DNA of 64,000 nt from Actinomycetes bacterium (GTDB taxonomy: Bacteria; Actinomycetota; Acidimicrobiia; Acidimicrobiales; RAAP-2), in contig JAJZBX010000007.1 of NCBI GenBank assembly GCA_021846325.1, positions 45,373-109,372 of the forward strand, read 5' to 3'. Numbering within the stretch: position 1 is the first letter of the stretch; each line of letters opens with the position of its first letter. Shown here one piece after another: positions 45,996 through 53,330 of this stretch. Under the pieces are notes generated by a model. The model searched no databases. It had not been told where the DNA came from and saw only the letters and a program-made list of their open reading frames with translations. Made by a program: the position numbers and the translations under genes.

Positions 45996-46784
45996 TCAGG
46001 GCACGAGGATGTGGCGAAAGCGGCGAGCGGCGAGCCACAGACCGGCCGCGGCTATGGCGACGAGGTACGCGACTCGGATCACCATCACGGCGTCGAACTG
46101 TCCCAGGTCCAGTCCGCGCAGCAACGTCGCGGACTGGTACAGCGGTGAGAGCGAGATGATCGCGCCCAGCCAGCGTGGGTAGAGCGTGATCGGAAAGAAC
46201 GTCGCCGAGAAGAGGAAGATCGGTAGTTGGATCAACGTCACGAGGTCGAAGTGCTGCCACGAGCGAATGTAGGTGCACGCGGCGAGTCCGATGCTATTGA
46301 ACGCGAGACTCGTCAGCAGCGCCGCCGGCCAGCAGAGGACGACCCAGGCGCTACCGGCGTCGCCGAGCAGGACCATGCAGGCGATGAAGGACGCGCCGTA
46401 GACGGCGGCGCGCGCCAGCGCCCACCACAGCTCGCCGAGTGCGACGTCGGCGACGTCGAGGGGCGTCGCGAGGACGGCCTCGTACGCGTGCGAGATCCGG
46501 AGGCGGAAGAAGGTGTTGAAGATCGAGTCGATCATGGCGCCGTTCATCGCCGACGTCGCGAGCATGCCGGGCGCCACGAAGGTGGCGTAGCTGACCACTC
46601 GACCGCCGACGCTGAGGTTCCCGACGAGGTGGTTGAGGCCGATACCGATGCTGAGCAGGTAGAAGAGGGGTTCGAAAAAGCCCGAGACGAGCATCAGCCA
46701 CTGCGAGCGATACACCATGAAGTTGCGCTCGAAGATGTGCAGCGACCGGCGCGTGCCGACGTGGGGGAGAACGCGGGTGAGCAT
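45996..46784 (-). CDS. ABC-2 type transporter permease
   Basis: A 262-residue membrane protein with about six hydrophobic segments (WLMLVSGFFEPLFYLLSIGIGL, FVAPGMLATSAMNG, AAVYGASFIACMVLLG and others) and the ABC-2 motif FSATFFPITLYPRWL. It forms one half of the exporter channel with the next permease, and the ATPase gene completes the operon. Its start shares one base with the stop of the upstream permease gene. Confidence 0.88.
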   Translation of the reverse strand: MLTRVLPHVGTRRSLHIFERNFMVYRSQWLMLVSGFFEPLFYLLSIGIGLNHLVGNLSVGGRVVSYATFVAPGMLATSAMNGAMIDSIFNTFFRLRISHAYEAVLATPLDVADVALGELWWALARAAVYGASFIACMVLLGDAGSAWVVLCWPAALLTSLAFNSIGLAACTYIRSWQHFDLVTLIQLPIFLFSATFFPITLYPRWLGAIISLSPLYQSATLLRGLDLGQFDAVMVIRVAYLVAIAAAGLWLAARRFRHILVP

Positions 46785-47581
46785 CAGCCGATGAGTCGGC
46801 GCCGCAGGCTGCGCCGGCCCCAGAGTACGCCGAGCGTCGACATCGCGCCCAGCACGGCGACGTGTCCGATGATGGACGAGATCGAGCCGTGACCGTAGGC
46901 GGCGGTTCGCGCGAGGGCCACGCCGTGATAGAGGGGGACCAGTTGAACGACCGGGCGTAGGTACCCGGGGTACGCCGAGACGGGGTAGAACGTGGCCGAG
47001 AACAGGAACATCGGCACGATGGCGAACCGGTAGATCGCAGTGAAGGAGGCGTCGGACTCAACGGTGGCGGCGTAGGCGGTCATCGGCGCGGCGAAGGCCA
47101 ACGCGACGAGCGTACCGATCACGGGCAGGGTGAGGCTCCACCAGGACTGCAGCGCACCGAAGCAACCGATGACGGCGGTGTAGATGACGCCCGTGGCGAA
47201 TGCCCTGGTCGCGACCCACGACAGCTTGCCCGAAAGGATGTCTTCGGGCTCGAGTGGCGTAGCCACCGCCGCGTGGTACGAACGAATCCACTTCACCGAG
47301 GCCAGTACCGGCCACAGCGACTCGCCCTCGCCGAGTTGCATCGTGGTCGTAGCGAGCAGACTCGGGGCGATGAAGTGTAGGTACGTCTGGCCGTCGACCA
47401 GTCCGCTATGGGCGGCGACGAGATGGCCGACGCCGACGCCGAGCGCGGCGAGGTAAAAGATGGGAAAGAGCACGGTGCTCACGACCGAGCCTCGCCAGGT
47501 CTGGGCGTAGTAGACGGCGTGGAACCACCAGCTGCGTCGCCACCGCGGCCAGCCGAGTTGGGGTTCTTTGGCGGACAACAC
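46784..47581 (-). CDS. ABC-2 type transporter permease
   Basis: A 265-residue permease related to the one encoded after it, with the same layout: FHAVYYAQTWRGSVVSTVLF, HFIAPSLLATTTMQLGEG, and the ABC-2 motif FSATFYPVSAYPGYLRP. The two are clearly paralogous but diverged, so the channel is probably a heterodimer. The exported substrate may be a lipid, glycan or drug. The start is three bases after the ATPase stop. Confidence 0.88.
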   Translation of the reverse strand: MLSAKEPQLGWPRWRRSWWFHAVYYAQTWRGSVVSTVLFPIFYLAALGVGVGHLVAAHSGLVDGQTYLHFIAPSLLATTTMQLGEGESLWPVLASVKWIRSYHAAVATPLEPEDILSGKLSWVATRAFATGVIYTAVIGCFGALQSWWSLTLPVIGTLVALAFAAPMTAYAATVESDASFTAIYRFAIVPMFLFSATFYPVSAYPGYLRPVVQLVPLYHGVALARTAAYGHGSISSIIGHVAVLGAMSTLGVLWGRRSLRRRLIG

Positions 47582-47584
47582 GAC

Positions 47585-48514
47585 TTAGTCCACCAGCGTT
47601 CGACCGGTGAGGCGCAAGAACACGTCCTCGAGTGAGCTACGCCGAACGAGGGCGCTCGCCGGGCTGATGCCGGCGGCGTGAACGTCGCGCAACGTCTCGT
47701 CACCGTCATCGACGTAGAGCAGGACGCGGTCGGGTAGGACCTCGACGCGTCGGGCGAAGGCCTCGAGTCGTTCGGCGAGTCCGTCGTGGGCATCGGTGCT
47801 GAAGCGAAGTTCCACGACTTCGCGCGTGGAGTGGTGGACGATGAGGTCGCGCGGTGCGCCCTCGGCGACAATGGTGCCGTGGTCCATAACGACCAGCCGG
47901 TCGCAGAGCTGTTCAGCCTCGTCCATGTAGTGGGTCGTAATGATGAGCGTGACGCCTTCGCGCTTCAGTCGGTAGAGGCGCTCCCAGAGCAGATGTCGGG
48001 CCTGGGGATCTAATCCCGTCGTCGGTTCGTCGAGGATCAGGATCTCGGGGCGGTTGATCAGGGCCCGCGCGATCGTGAGGCGGCGCTTTAAGCCACCCGA
48101 AAGGTCGTCGACTCGATCGTTCGCCCGATCGGTCAGTTGAGCGAACTCGAGGAGCTCGGCGGCGCGCGCTCGTAGCGTCGCCCGGGGTAAGTCGAAGTAG
48201 CGACCGAACATCTCGAGGTTGAGCCGGACCGAGAGTTCCAGCTCTAACGTGTCCTCTTGGGGCACCACGCCGAGCCGACCACGAATCAATGGACCGTTGG
48301 TTCGCGGATCGAGGCCGAAGATGGTTAGGTCGCCCGAGGTCGGCTGGGAGACCGCAGAGATCATTCGCATCGTGCTTGTCTTGCCAGCACCGTTGGGGCC
48401 AAGGAATCCGAAGCTCTCGCCACGATCGATGGCGAAACTGACGCCATCGACGGCGGTGAAGTCGCCGAAGCGCTTCACCAGCTGATGGGCTTCGAGAATA
48501 CGTTCACCACTCAC
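47585..48514 (-). CDS. ABC transporter ATP-binding protein (DrrA/NodI type)
   Basis: A 309-residue ATPase. Walker A (FLGPNGAGKTSTMRMI), Q-loop (VVPQEDTLELELSVRLNLEM), signature (LSGGLKRRLTIARAL) and Walker B (ILILDEPTTGLDP) are complete, followed by the C-terminal domain found in DrrA-like proteins. The start is GTG 48514. It drives the two-permease exporter encoded downstream. Such exporters handle lipids, polyketides or other hydrophobic compounds. Confidence 0.92.
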   Translation of the reverse strand: MSGERILEAHQLVKRFGDFTAVDGVSFAIDRGESFGFLGPNGAGKTSTMRMISAVSQPTSGDLTIFGLDPRTNGPLIRGRLGVVPQEDTLELELSVRLNLEMFGRYFDLPRATLRARAAELLEFAQLTDRANDRVDDLSGGLKRRLTIARALINRPEILILDEPTTGLDPQARHLLWERLYRLKREGVTLIITTHYMDEAEQLCDRLVVMDHGTIVAEGAPRDLIVHHSTREVVELRFSTDAHDGLAERLEAFARRVEVLPDRVLLYVDDGDETLRDVHAAGISPASALVRRSSLEDVFLRLTGRTLVD

Positions 48515-48932
48515 GCCAGCACCATTCGCTTGCGTCGCGCGTTGGCGTCGCGACGCGTGTCCACCGTCATGAATCGGTCCCCCCGTTCGGTGAGTCGGAT
48601 CGACCGAACCTCACTACGCTAGAGCGCTCGCGGCCCCCGGCGATCGAGGCGCTAGCCTCGCCCACGCGAAGGGCCGGTCCCGCACGGCAACCGTAAGGGA
48701 CTGGTTTGTCTCACGCCGCGCCATACGCCACGTGCCGAGCGCGGTCGCGCGTTAGGCATCATCCATCGAGTGCGGCGTGGGCGTTCTGGGCGCAAGCGTT
48801 GAGGTTTCCGCTCGTCGCCGCGAACGTCTCGGCGACCCGGGGCATCGTCACGCACGCCGAGTCGGCCCTGGAGTCGGGGACGCGACGATTGCTCAGCGTT
48901 TCCCCACCCAAGTACGCACACCAAGCTGCTAC
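48515..48932. other. Intergenic stretch between ABC operon and PadR gene, no gene seen
   Basis: About 420 GC-rich bases. No frame has a start with a ribosome site and a credible product. Leftward, a short protein-like end (VAETFAATSGNLNACAQNA) appears without a start and may be the remnant of a gene. The ABC operon promoter must lie at the left side. Confidence 0.5.
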
Positions 48933-48958
48933 TACGTAATCTGATATAGTATTGCGTA
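48933..48958. promoter_or_regulatory. Inverted repeat upstream of PadR gene, candidate operator
   Basis: TACGTAATC (48933-48941) and TATTGCGTA (48950-48958) are near-perfect inverted copies (seven of nine bases pair) with eight bases between. They flank a TATAGT element and lie 15 bases before the PadR start, which fits autorepression by a PadR dimer. Confidence 0.5.
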
Positions 48959-48972
48959 CCAAGGGGGTCACC

Positions 48973-49290
48973 GTGGCAGTAAAGGGATGGCAACGGGCAC
49001 CGGATCCATCGCTACTCGTGCTGACCTCGCTGGCGGCCGGTCCCCTGCACGGGTACGCGCTGATCAGTGACATCGAGGCGATTGCCGGTGTCGTGCTGGG
49101 GCCAGGGACTTTGTACGGGGTTCTCGCACGCCTGGAGCAGGACGGTCTGGTAGAAGCCCTGCCCGTAGAAGATCGACGTCGGCCGTACCGCATCACTAGC
49201 GCAGGTGCCGCGGCACTACGCGAGCGACTTCTGACGACCTCAGCCGTGGCCGCCGTGGGACTGCGACGCCTCGGAGTCGCGCCGGCATGA
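48973..49290 (+). CDS. PadR family transcriptional regulator
   Basis: A 105-residue short-type PadR (subfamily 2-like, no long C-terminal helix). The winged helix is clear: LLVLTSLAAGPLHGYALISDI, GTLYGVLARLEQDGLVEAL and RRPYRITSAGAAALRERL. GTG 48973 follows AGGGGG. A TTG 21 bases earlier would lie in the operator. Its stop overlaps the membrane-protein gene by four bases (ATGA), so it probably controls that gene in response to a membrane-active compound, the usual PadR theme. Confidence 0.88.
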   Translation: MAVKGWQRAPDPSLLVLTSLAAGPLHGYALISDIEAIAGVVLGPGTLYGVLARLEQDGLVEALPVEDRRRPYRITSAGAAALRERLLTTSAVAAVGLRRLGVAPA

Positions 49291-50216
49291 CCAAGGCGTC
49301 CAGGCTCACGTCCTTCGCGTTGAGTACCTATCCGTCGTGGTGGCGCGAGCGCTATCAGGATGAGATGGTCGTCGTGACCCAGAGTCTCCTGGACGGCGGA
49401 CGATCGCCGCTACGGATCGCCACGAACCTCGTGGCGTCGTCGCTGCGTACTCGACTCGTCGGTACGGGGGCGCCCGCGTCGCGCAAGTTCTGGGTTCATC
49501 GCACACAGCGATCCCTGCTCGCGGCCACGCTGCCCTGGTTCGCGGTCGTTCCGCTGGCGATCACCTGCTATCTCTCGATTGGCCAGTATGGCTACTTCCA
49601 TGGACCAGTATCGCTCCACCTCAGCCGAGCCGGCATGGTCGCTCGCGTCCTCCAGCAGGGCATGCTGTTCGTCGTGCTGGCTTACGTCGTCCTGGCGTTG
49701 ATGGGGTGGCGGCGCCTGCGCAACGGGCTTGACGGACAACCTTTTCAGATGCGATGGTTTCGCCTCGTCAACGGTGCGGCGATGGTGGGTATCACGCTCG
49801 TGATCGCCGCACTGTTCTTGGGGCAAGACAACGCCACTTCGTCATTCGCCGAAGCGTGCGCCTACGTTGGCATGGGACTCTTCACGATCTCATGGTTCAC
49901 GTTGCCGGCAGTCATCACCCAGATGATGCGCGATGGTGAACTTCCCATTGCGTTCTTGCGAACCGAGGTCCGCCGGTCGGCGGCGCTCGCGGCACTAAGC
50001 GGCGTGTTGGCACTCCTGGCCGTGGGGGTCCGTGTGGCGCTGTCGCTCCAGCCGACGCCACTTCCGGGGGCGAGCTACTTGATGTACCGATCGTCAATTG
50101 GTTTGTGGGACGTGCCACTCCTGTTTGGTGTCGTGTTGTTGACCGTCGTGAGTGCGCTTGGCGCGGTCGCTGCGCGACGTTCATACACGCGCACGCTCAC
50201 TGTCTCGATGGATTGA
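49287..50216 (+). CDS. Multi-spanning membrane protein in PadR operon
   Basis: A 309-residue protein. The N-terminal cytoplasmic segment (LSTYPSWWRERYQDEMVVVT) resembles the short helical prefix seen in permease-associated and DUF1700-like proteins. About six membrane helices follow. No transport or enzyme motif was recognised. Translationally coupled to the PadR gene, an arrangement common for membrane-stress modules in actinobacteria. Confidence 0.72.
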   Translation: MTKASRLTSFALSTYPSWWRERYQDEMVVVTQSLLDGGRSPLRIATNLVASSLRTRLVGTGAPASRKFWVHRTQRSLLAATLPWFAVVPLAITCYLSIGQYGYFHGPVSLHLSRAGMVARVLQQGMLFVVLAYVVLALMGWRRLRNGLDGQPFQMRWFRLVNGAAMVGITLVIAALFLGQDNATSSFAEACAYVGMGLFTISWFTLPAVITQMMRDGELPIAFLRTEVRRSAALAALSGVLALLAVGVRVALSLQPTPLPGASYLMYRSSIGLWDVPLLFGVVLLTVVSALGAVAARRSYTRTLTVSMD

Positions 50217-50273
50217 CCTCGAGCGTTGTCAACGCCTAGGTGTATTGACCACGAGCGTTGTTAACGCTTAGGC
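50212..50273. repeat. Two tandem 30-base repeats, each with an internal palindrome
   Basis: Copies at 50212-50241 and 50244-50273 begin ATTGACC and end CTAGG or TTAGG. They differ at a few positions, and the palindrome core has changed in both arms: GCGTTG-T-CAACGC in the first, AGCGTT-GTT-AACGCT in the second. The matched changes suggest pairing or symmetry is under selection. They follow the membrane-protein stop and could be terminator hairpins or a double operator. Confidence 0.6.
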
Positions 50274-50326
50274 ACTGTTAGGTGGGTCGGACCTGCCCCC
50301 AGTACCTCTGGCATCGGTTGTGATCA

Positions 50327-50640
50327 TCATCTCGCCTGAGTGGCGGCGAATGCCGACTCGAACTCGACCGGAGAGCTTGCCGAAGCGACGCTGGCGACGC
50401 CGGCTGTTGTCGGTGGGCGTAGGTCCACGTCACGATGGCGAGGTCGAGCACTTCGCGGCTCCCAGGTACGCCGCTGATCGAGGACGTTCCTTTGTAGCAG
50501 CGCGGGGAAGGACTCCATGGCGGCGTTGTCGGCGACCGGGGTGAGCCGACCCGGGGAGCCCGCTCACCGAGAACAACCTCTGGAACGACCGTGAGCGCAA
50601 GGGACCGCCCCGGCCGCTGTGCACGACCGCGGTTCCAGTT
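50327..50640 (-). pseudogene. IS3-family transposase remnant (C-terminal part, frameshifted)
   Basis: Reading leftward, pieces of an IS3-type OrfB integrase occur in three frames: VVHSGRG (near 50603-50625), DNAAMESFPALLQRNVLDQRR (near 50480-50538), VLDLAIVTW, RRRRQRRFGKL, and PVEFE near 50345. In an intact protein these form one segment containing the last catalytic glutamate. At least two frameshifts and the missing N-terminal half show it is dead. GGACCTGCCCCCAGTA at 50289-50304 may be an old element end. Confidence 0.8.
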
Positions 50641-50661
50641 GGGTTCCAGCGCGTGCGTGGC

Positions 50662-50805
50662 TCAGCGCCGCCGCACGCGAGGATCGTGGGGCGCGACGGC
50701 TTGGTCGGCAACGATGACTTCGGGAAAGCCTTCAGCAAAGAGGGCCTCCAGCCGGGACACGGTCCACGGCTGAGCATGAGTGGGCAGCACGCGGAATTCA
50801 GACAT
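50662..50805 (-). pseudogene. Truncated GNAT acetyltransferase N-terminus
   Basis: A 47-residue frame from ATG 50805 reads MSEFRVLPTHAQPWTVSRLE and continues LFAEGFPEVIVADQAVAPHDPRVRRR before a stop at 50662. It looks like the N-terminal quarter of an actinobacterial acetyltransferase. The acetyl-CoA domain is missing and the transposase remnant begins about 20 bases later, so insertion probably destroyed the gene. Confidence 0.6.
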
Positions 50806-50852
50806 CGCTCCGGTGTCGGCTGATCGACCCAGCGGTGACCGCCGGCCACCCC

Positions 50853-50939
50853 TGGTGGGCGAGGGGGGACTTGAACCCCCACATCCTTTCGGATACAGGC
50901 ACCTGAAGCCTGCGCGTCTGCCTATTTCGCCACTCGCCC
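50853..50939 (-). tRNA. tRNA-Leu (CAG)
   Basis: The acceptor stem GGGCGAG pairs with CTCGCCC, and the 3' CCA is encoded (TGG at 50853-50855 on the plus strand). The anticodon arm CAGGC-TTCAGGT-GCCTG gives anticodon CAG. There is a long variable arm, as in class II tRNAs, and a T-arm GGGGG-TTCAAGT-CCCCC. In M. tuberculosis a tRNA-Leu(CAG) gene also adjoins fhaA. Confidence 0.95.
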
Positions 50940-51025
50940 TGGGACCTGGTTACATTAGCCCACCCAACGAGCCTGTTCCGATGCGCTGACGCTTTCACCG
51001 GCACGGCCGATACCATTGTGAGACT

Positions 51026-51673
51026 ATGGTGCTGAAGTCTGTGGAAAACCGCCTGGAGCGGATCTTTGAGCGGACGTTCTCGCGTCCGTTCAAGGGCGGA
51101 CTACAGCCGATCGAGATTGGGGCTCGTATCATTCGAGAGATCGACCTGACTCGCCAGTTGACAACGCAAGGGCCGATATCGCCCAATGACATCCACGTCT
51201 GGCTCAGCGTTGCGGATGCCGATCGGTTCGAGGGTTTCCAAAAGGCCCTCATCAGCGAGCTCGAAGAGACGGTTCGTCAACACGCGATCAACGAGGGCTA
51301 CAACTTCGTTGGCCCGGTATCGGTTGCGATCTACGTCGATGACGATCTGCGACCCGGTGGCTTGGCGGTCACGACCGAGTTCGTGGGTGGCGAGTCCCAG
51401 CCGCGCCTCATCGCCGACGATGGTCGAGCGATATCGATCGGTGACCGACCGGTGGTTATCGGACGTAGCCCCGAGGTGGAATTTGTGATCAACGACCAAA
51501 ACGTCTCGCGACGTCACGCGGAGGTGTGGCGCACGGGCGAAGGCGTTGCGATCAGGGATTTGCAGTCAACGAACGGGACTTTCGTGAATGGTCACCGGGT
51601 TTCGGCCGTGTCACTGTCGCCCCGCGACGACGTCACGATCGGTCCGCTCCACCTACGGATCGAGTTGGCTTGA
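51026..51673 (+). CDS. fhaA: FhaA: DUF3662 and FHA domain protein
   Basis: A 215-residue protein with an N-terminal DUF3662 domain (LKSVENRLERIFERTFSRPF, PNDIHVWLSVADADRF) and a C-terminal phosphothreonine-binding FHA domain (VVIGRSPEVEFVINDQNVSRRHAEV, then STNGTFVNGHRV). In mycobacteria FhaA binds phosphorylated MviN/MurJ and regulates late peptidoglycan synthesis. The linker between the domains is much shorter than in M. tuberculosis, where the protein exceeds 500 residues. It heads the fhaA-fhaB-pstP-pbpA-pknB operon. Confidence 0.93.
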   Translation: MVLKSVENRLERIFERTFSRPFKGGLQPIEIGARIIREIDLTRQLTTQGPISPNDIHVWLSVADADRFEGFQKALISELEETVRQHAINEGYNFVGPVSVAIYVDDDLRPGGLAVTTEFVGGESQPRLIADDGRAISIGDRPVVIGRSPEVEFVINDQNVSRRHAEVWRTGEGVAIRDLQSTNGTFVNGHRVSAVSLSPRDDVTIGPLHLRIELA

Positions 51674-52125
51674 GTCTTCTCGCCGCGTCGTCGAGTTACG
51701 CCGCGGTGATCCGGCCGCTGCAGATGCTGGTCATGGTAGTGGCCGTGCTTTTCTTCGCGCGTGTGCTGCGGGTGGCGGCCGTCGAGTCGCGTCCCGTGGC
51801 CGACGGCCCGCCGAAGGGACGTCGTCGACGCAGCGGCGCCTTGGAGCTCGAGTTCATCGAGCCCGAGGAGCGCGCCGGGGAGCGCATCGCGGTCGACGTA
51901 GCCGTAGTGATTGGACGGGGCGCCGACTGCGACGTGAGTCTCGCCGACACCTACCTATCCACGCGTCACGCGCGCATCGCCAAGGACGGCGCCGACCTCA
52001 CGATTGAGGACCTCGGATCGACGAACGGCACGTACGTTAATGAAGAGTTGCTGCGCGGTCGAGCGCTGCTCGAGCGCGGGGACGTCGTCCAGGTGGGCGG
52101 CGTGCTGCTGGAGGTGGTTCGTTGA
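51670..52125 (+). CDS. fhaB: FhaB: membrane-anchored FHA domain protein
   Basis: A 151-residue protein with one N-terminal membrane helix (IRPLQMLVMVVAVLFFARVL), a basic linker and a C-terminal FHA domain (VVIGRGADCDVSLADTYLSTRHARI, STNGTYVNEELL). TTG 51670 overlaps the fhaA stop (TTGA), and an earlier in-frame ATG lies within fhaA and gives no family sequence. In mycobacteria FhaB (FipA) links PknB signalling to cell division. The pstP start overlaps its stop in the same way. Confidence 0.9.
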   Translation: MSLLAASSSYAAVIRPLQMLVMVVAVLFFARVLRVAAVESRPVADGPPKGRRRRSGALELEFIEPEERAGERIAVDVAVVIGRGADCDVSLADTYLSTRHARIAKDGADLTIEDLGSTNGTYVNEELLRGRALLERGDVVQVGGVLLEVVR

Positions 52126-53327
52126 CGCGATGGCGCTACGCAGCCGCCACCGACGTCGGACTGGTGCGTGACACGAACGAGGACGCGGTGCGCGTGGACG
52201 CGACGCTGGCCGTCGTTGCTGACGGGATGGGTGGACACGCGGCGGGCGAGGTAGCCTCGACGCTCGCCGTCGAGATGATCGCGCGAGTCTTTCACGAGGA
52301 TGAAACCGTCGATGGACTCTACGCCGCCGTCGAGGCAGCCAATCGCTTGGTGCTCGATGACGCGGCGGCGAACCCCGAGCGCTTCGGCATGGGTACCACC
52401 GTGATTGCGGTGGGACTCACCGAGGACGTCGCGGGCATGGTCTCGCCAACGTTGGTCAACGTCGGTGACTCGCGCGCCTATCAACTGCGTGACGGTGCGT
52501 TGCGCCAGTTGAGTGACGACCACAGCGTGGCCGAAGAATGGGTCCGGATGGGGCGGCTCACGCCAGAAGAGGCCGAGGTGCACCCCCGGCGCCACCAGTT
52601 GACGAGGGTTCTTGGCATGGACCAGAGCGTCGACATCGACATCGTGTCCATCGAGGCACAGGCGGGAGATCGTCTGCTGCTCTGCAGCGACGGTCTCTCC
52701 AACGAGTTGACCCCGGATCAACTCGTGCAATTGGCCGGTCCGCCGATGCCGCTCGAGGACGCGGTGGATCAACTGGTGACCGCGGCGCGCGGCGCTGGCG
52801 GCCGCGACAATATCTCCGTTGTGCTCATCGAGTTCGATGAGGTGGTCAGCACCCTCAGTCCGGTGAAGAAGACGGTTTCGACCGCCCCGTCGCCGGTGGC
52901 GAACCAGGCGCCGGCGCGCCGGCGCCATTCACGCGTGACGTGGCGTGTCATGTTCGCCGGGCTCATACTGGTCGGCGTGGCCGCGGGTTTCGTCGCCATC
53001 ATGCACTGGTACGCGTACTCCAGCTACTACCTAGCCGACGATCAGGGCATCATCGCGGTCTACCAGGGCCAGCCGAACGGTGTTCTGTGGTATCAGCCGC
53101 GTAAGGTCCTGGAAACCACCTTTCCGTCGGCGCACCTTCGACCGGCCGACCAACGAGCACTGGCGGCGACGATCACCGAGCCATCACTGAACGCGGCGCT
53201 CAACTACGCGGCCTACCTGAATCGGGCCTGGCACCTCAGCCGTTCGACGCCGACCACCACCACGACAACGGTTCCGGTAACGGGGACCACTCGAGCGGTG
53301 ACGAGCACCACGACGGCGAAGGGCTGA
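52122..53327 (+). CDS. pstP: Ser/Thr protein phosphatase PstP (PP2C family)
   Basis: A 401-residue membrane phosphatase that reverses PknB phosphorylation. The PP2C motifs are ATDVGLVRDTNEDA, VADGMGGHAAGE, VNVGDSRAYQLRDG, CSDGLSNEL and GGRDNISVVLIEF, supplying the metal-binding aspartates. One membrane helix (VMFAGLILVGVAAGFVAIMHW, near residue 285) is followed by a short exported part ending in a Thr-rich tail. TTG 52122 overlaps the fhaB stop (TTGA). The gene is followed directly by pbpA: rodA, normally between them, is absent. Confidence 0.94.
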   Translation: MTRWRYAAATDVGLVRDTNEDAVRVDATLAVVADGMGGHAAGEVASTLAVEMIARVFHEDETVDGLYAAVEAANRLVLDDAAANPERFGMGTTVIAVGLTEDVAGMVSPTLVNVGDSRAYQLRDGALRQLSDDHSVAEEWVRMGRLTPEEAEVHPRRHQLTRVLGMDQSVDIDIVSIEAQAGDRLLLCSDGLSNELTPDQLVQLAGPPMPLEDAVDQLVTAARGAGGRDNISVVLIEFDEVVSTLSPVKKTVSTAPSPVANQAPARRRHSRVTWRVMFAGLILVGVAAGFVAIMHWYAYSSYYLADDQGIIAVYQGQPNGVLWYQPRKVLETTFPSAHLRPADQRALAATITEPSLNAALNYAAYLNRAWHLSRSTPTTTTTTVPVTGTTRAVTSTTTAKG

Positions 53328-53330
53328 GCG

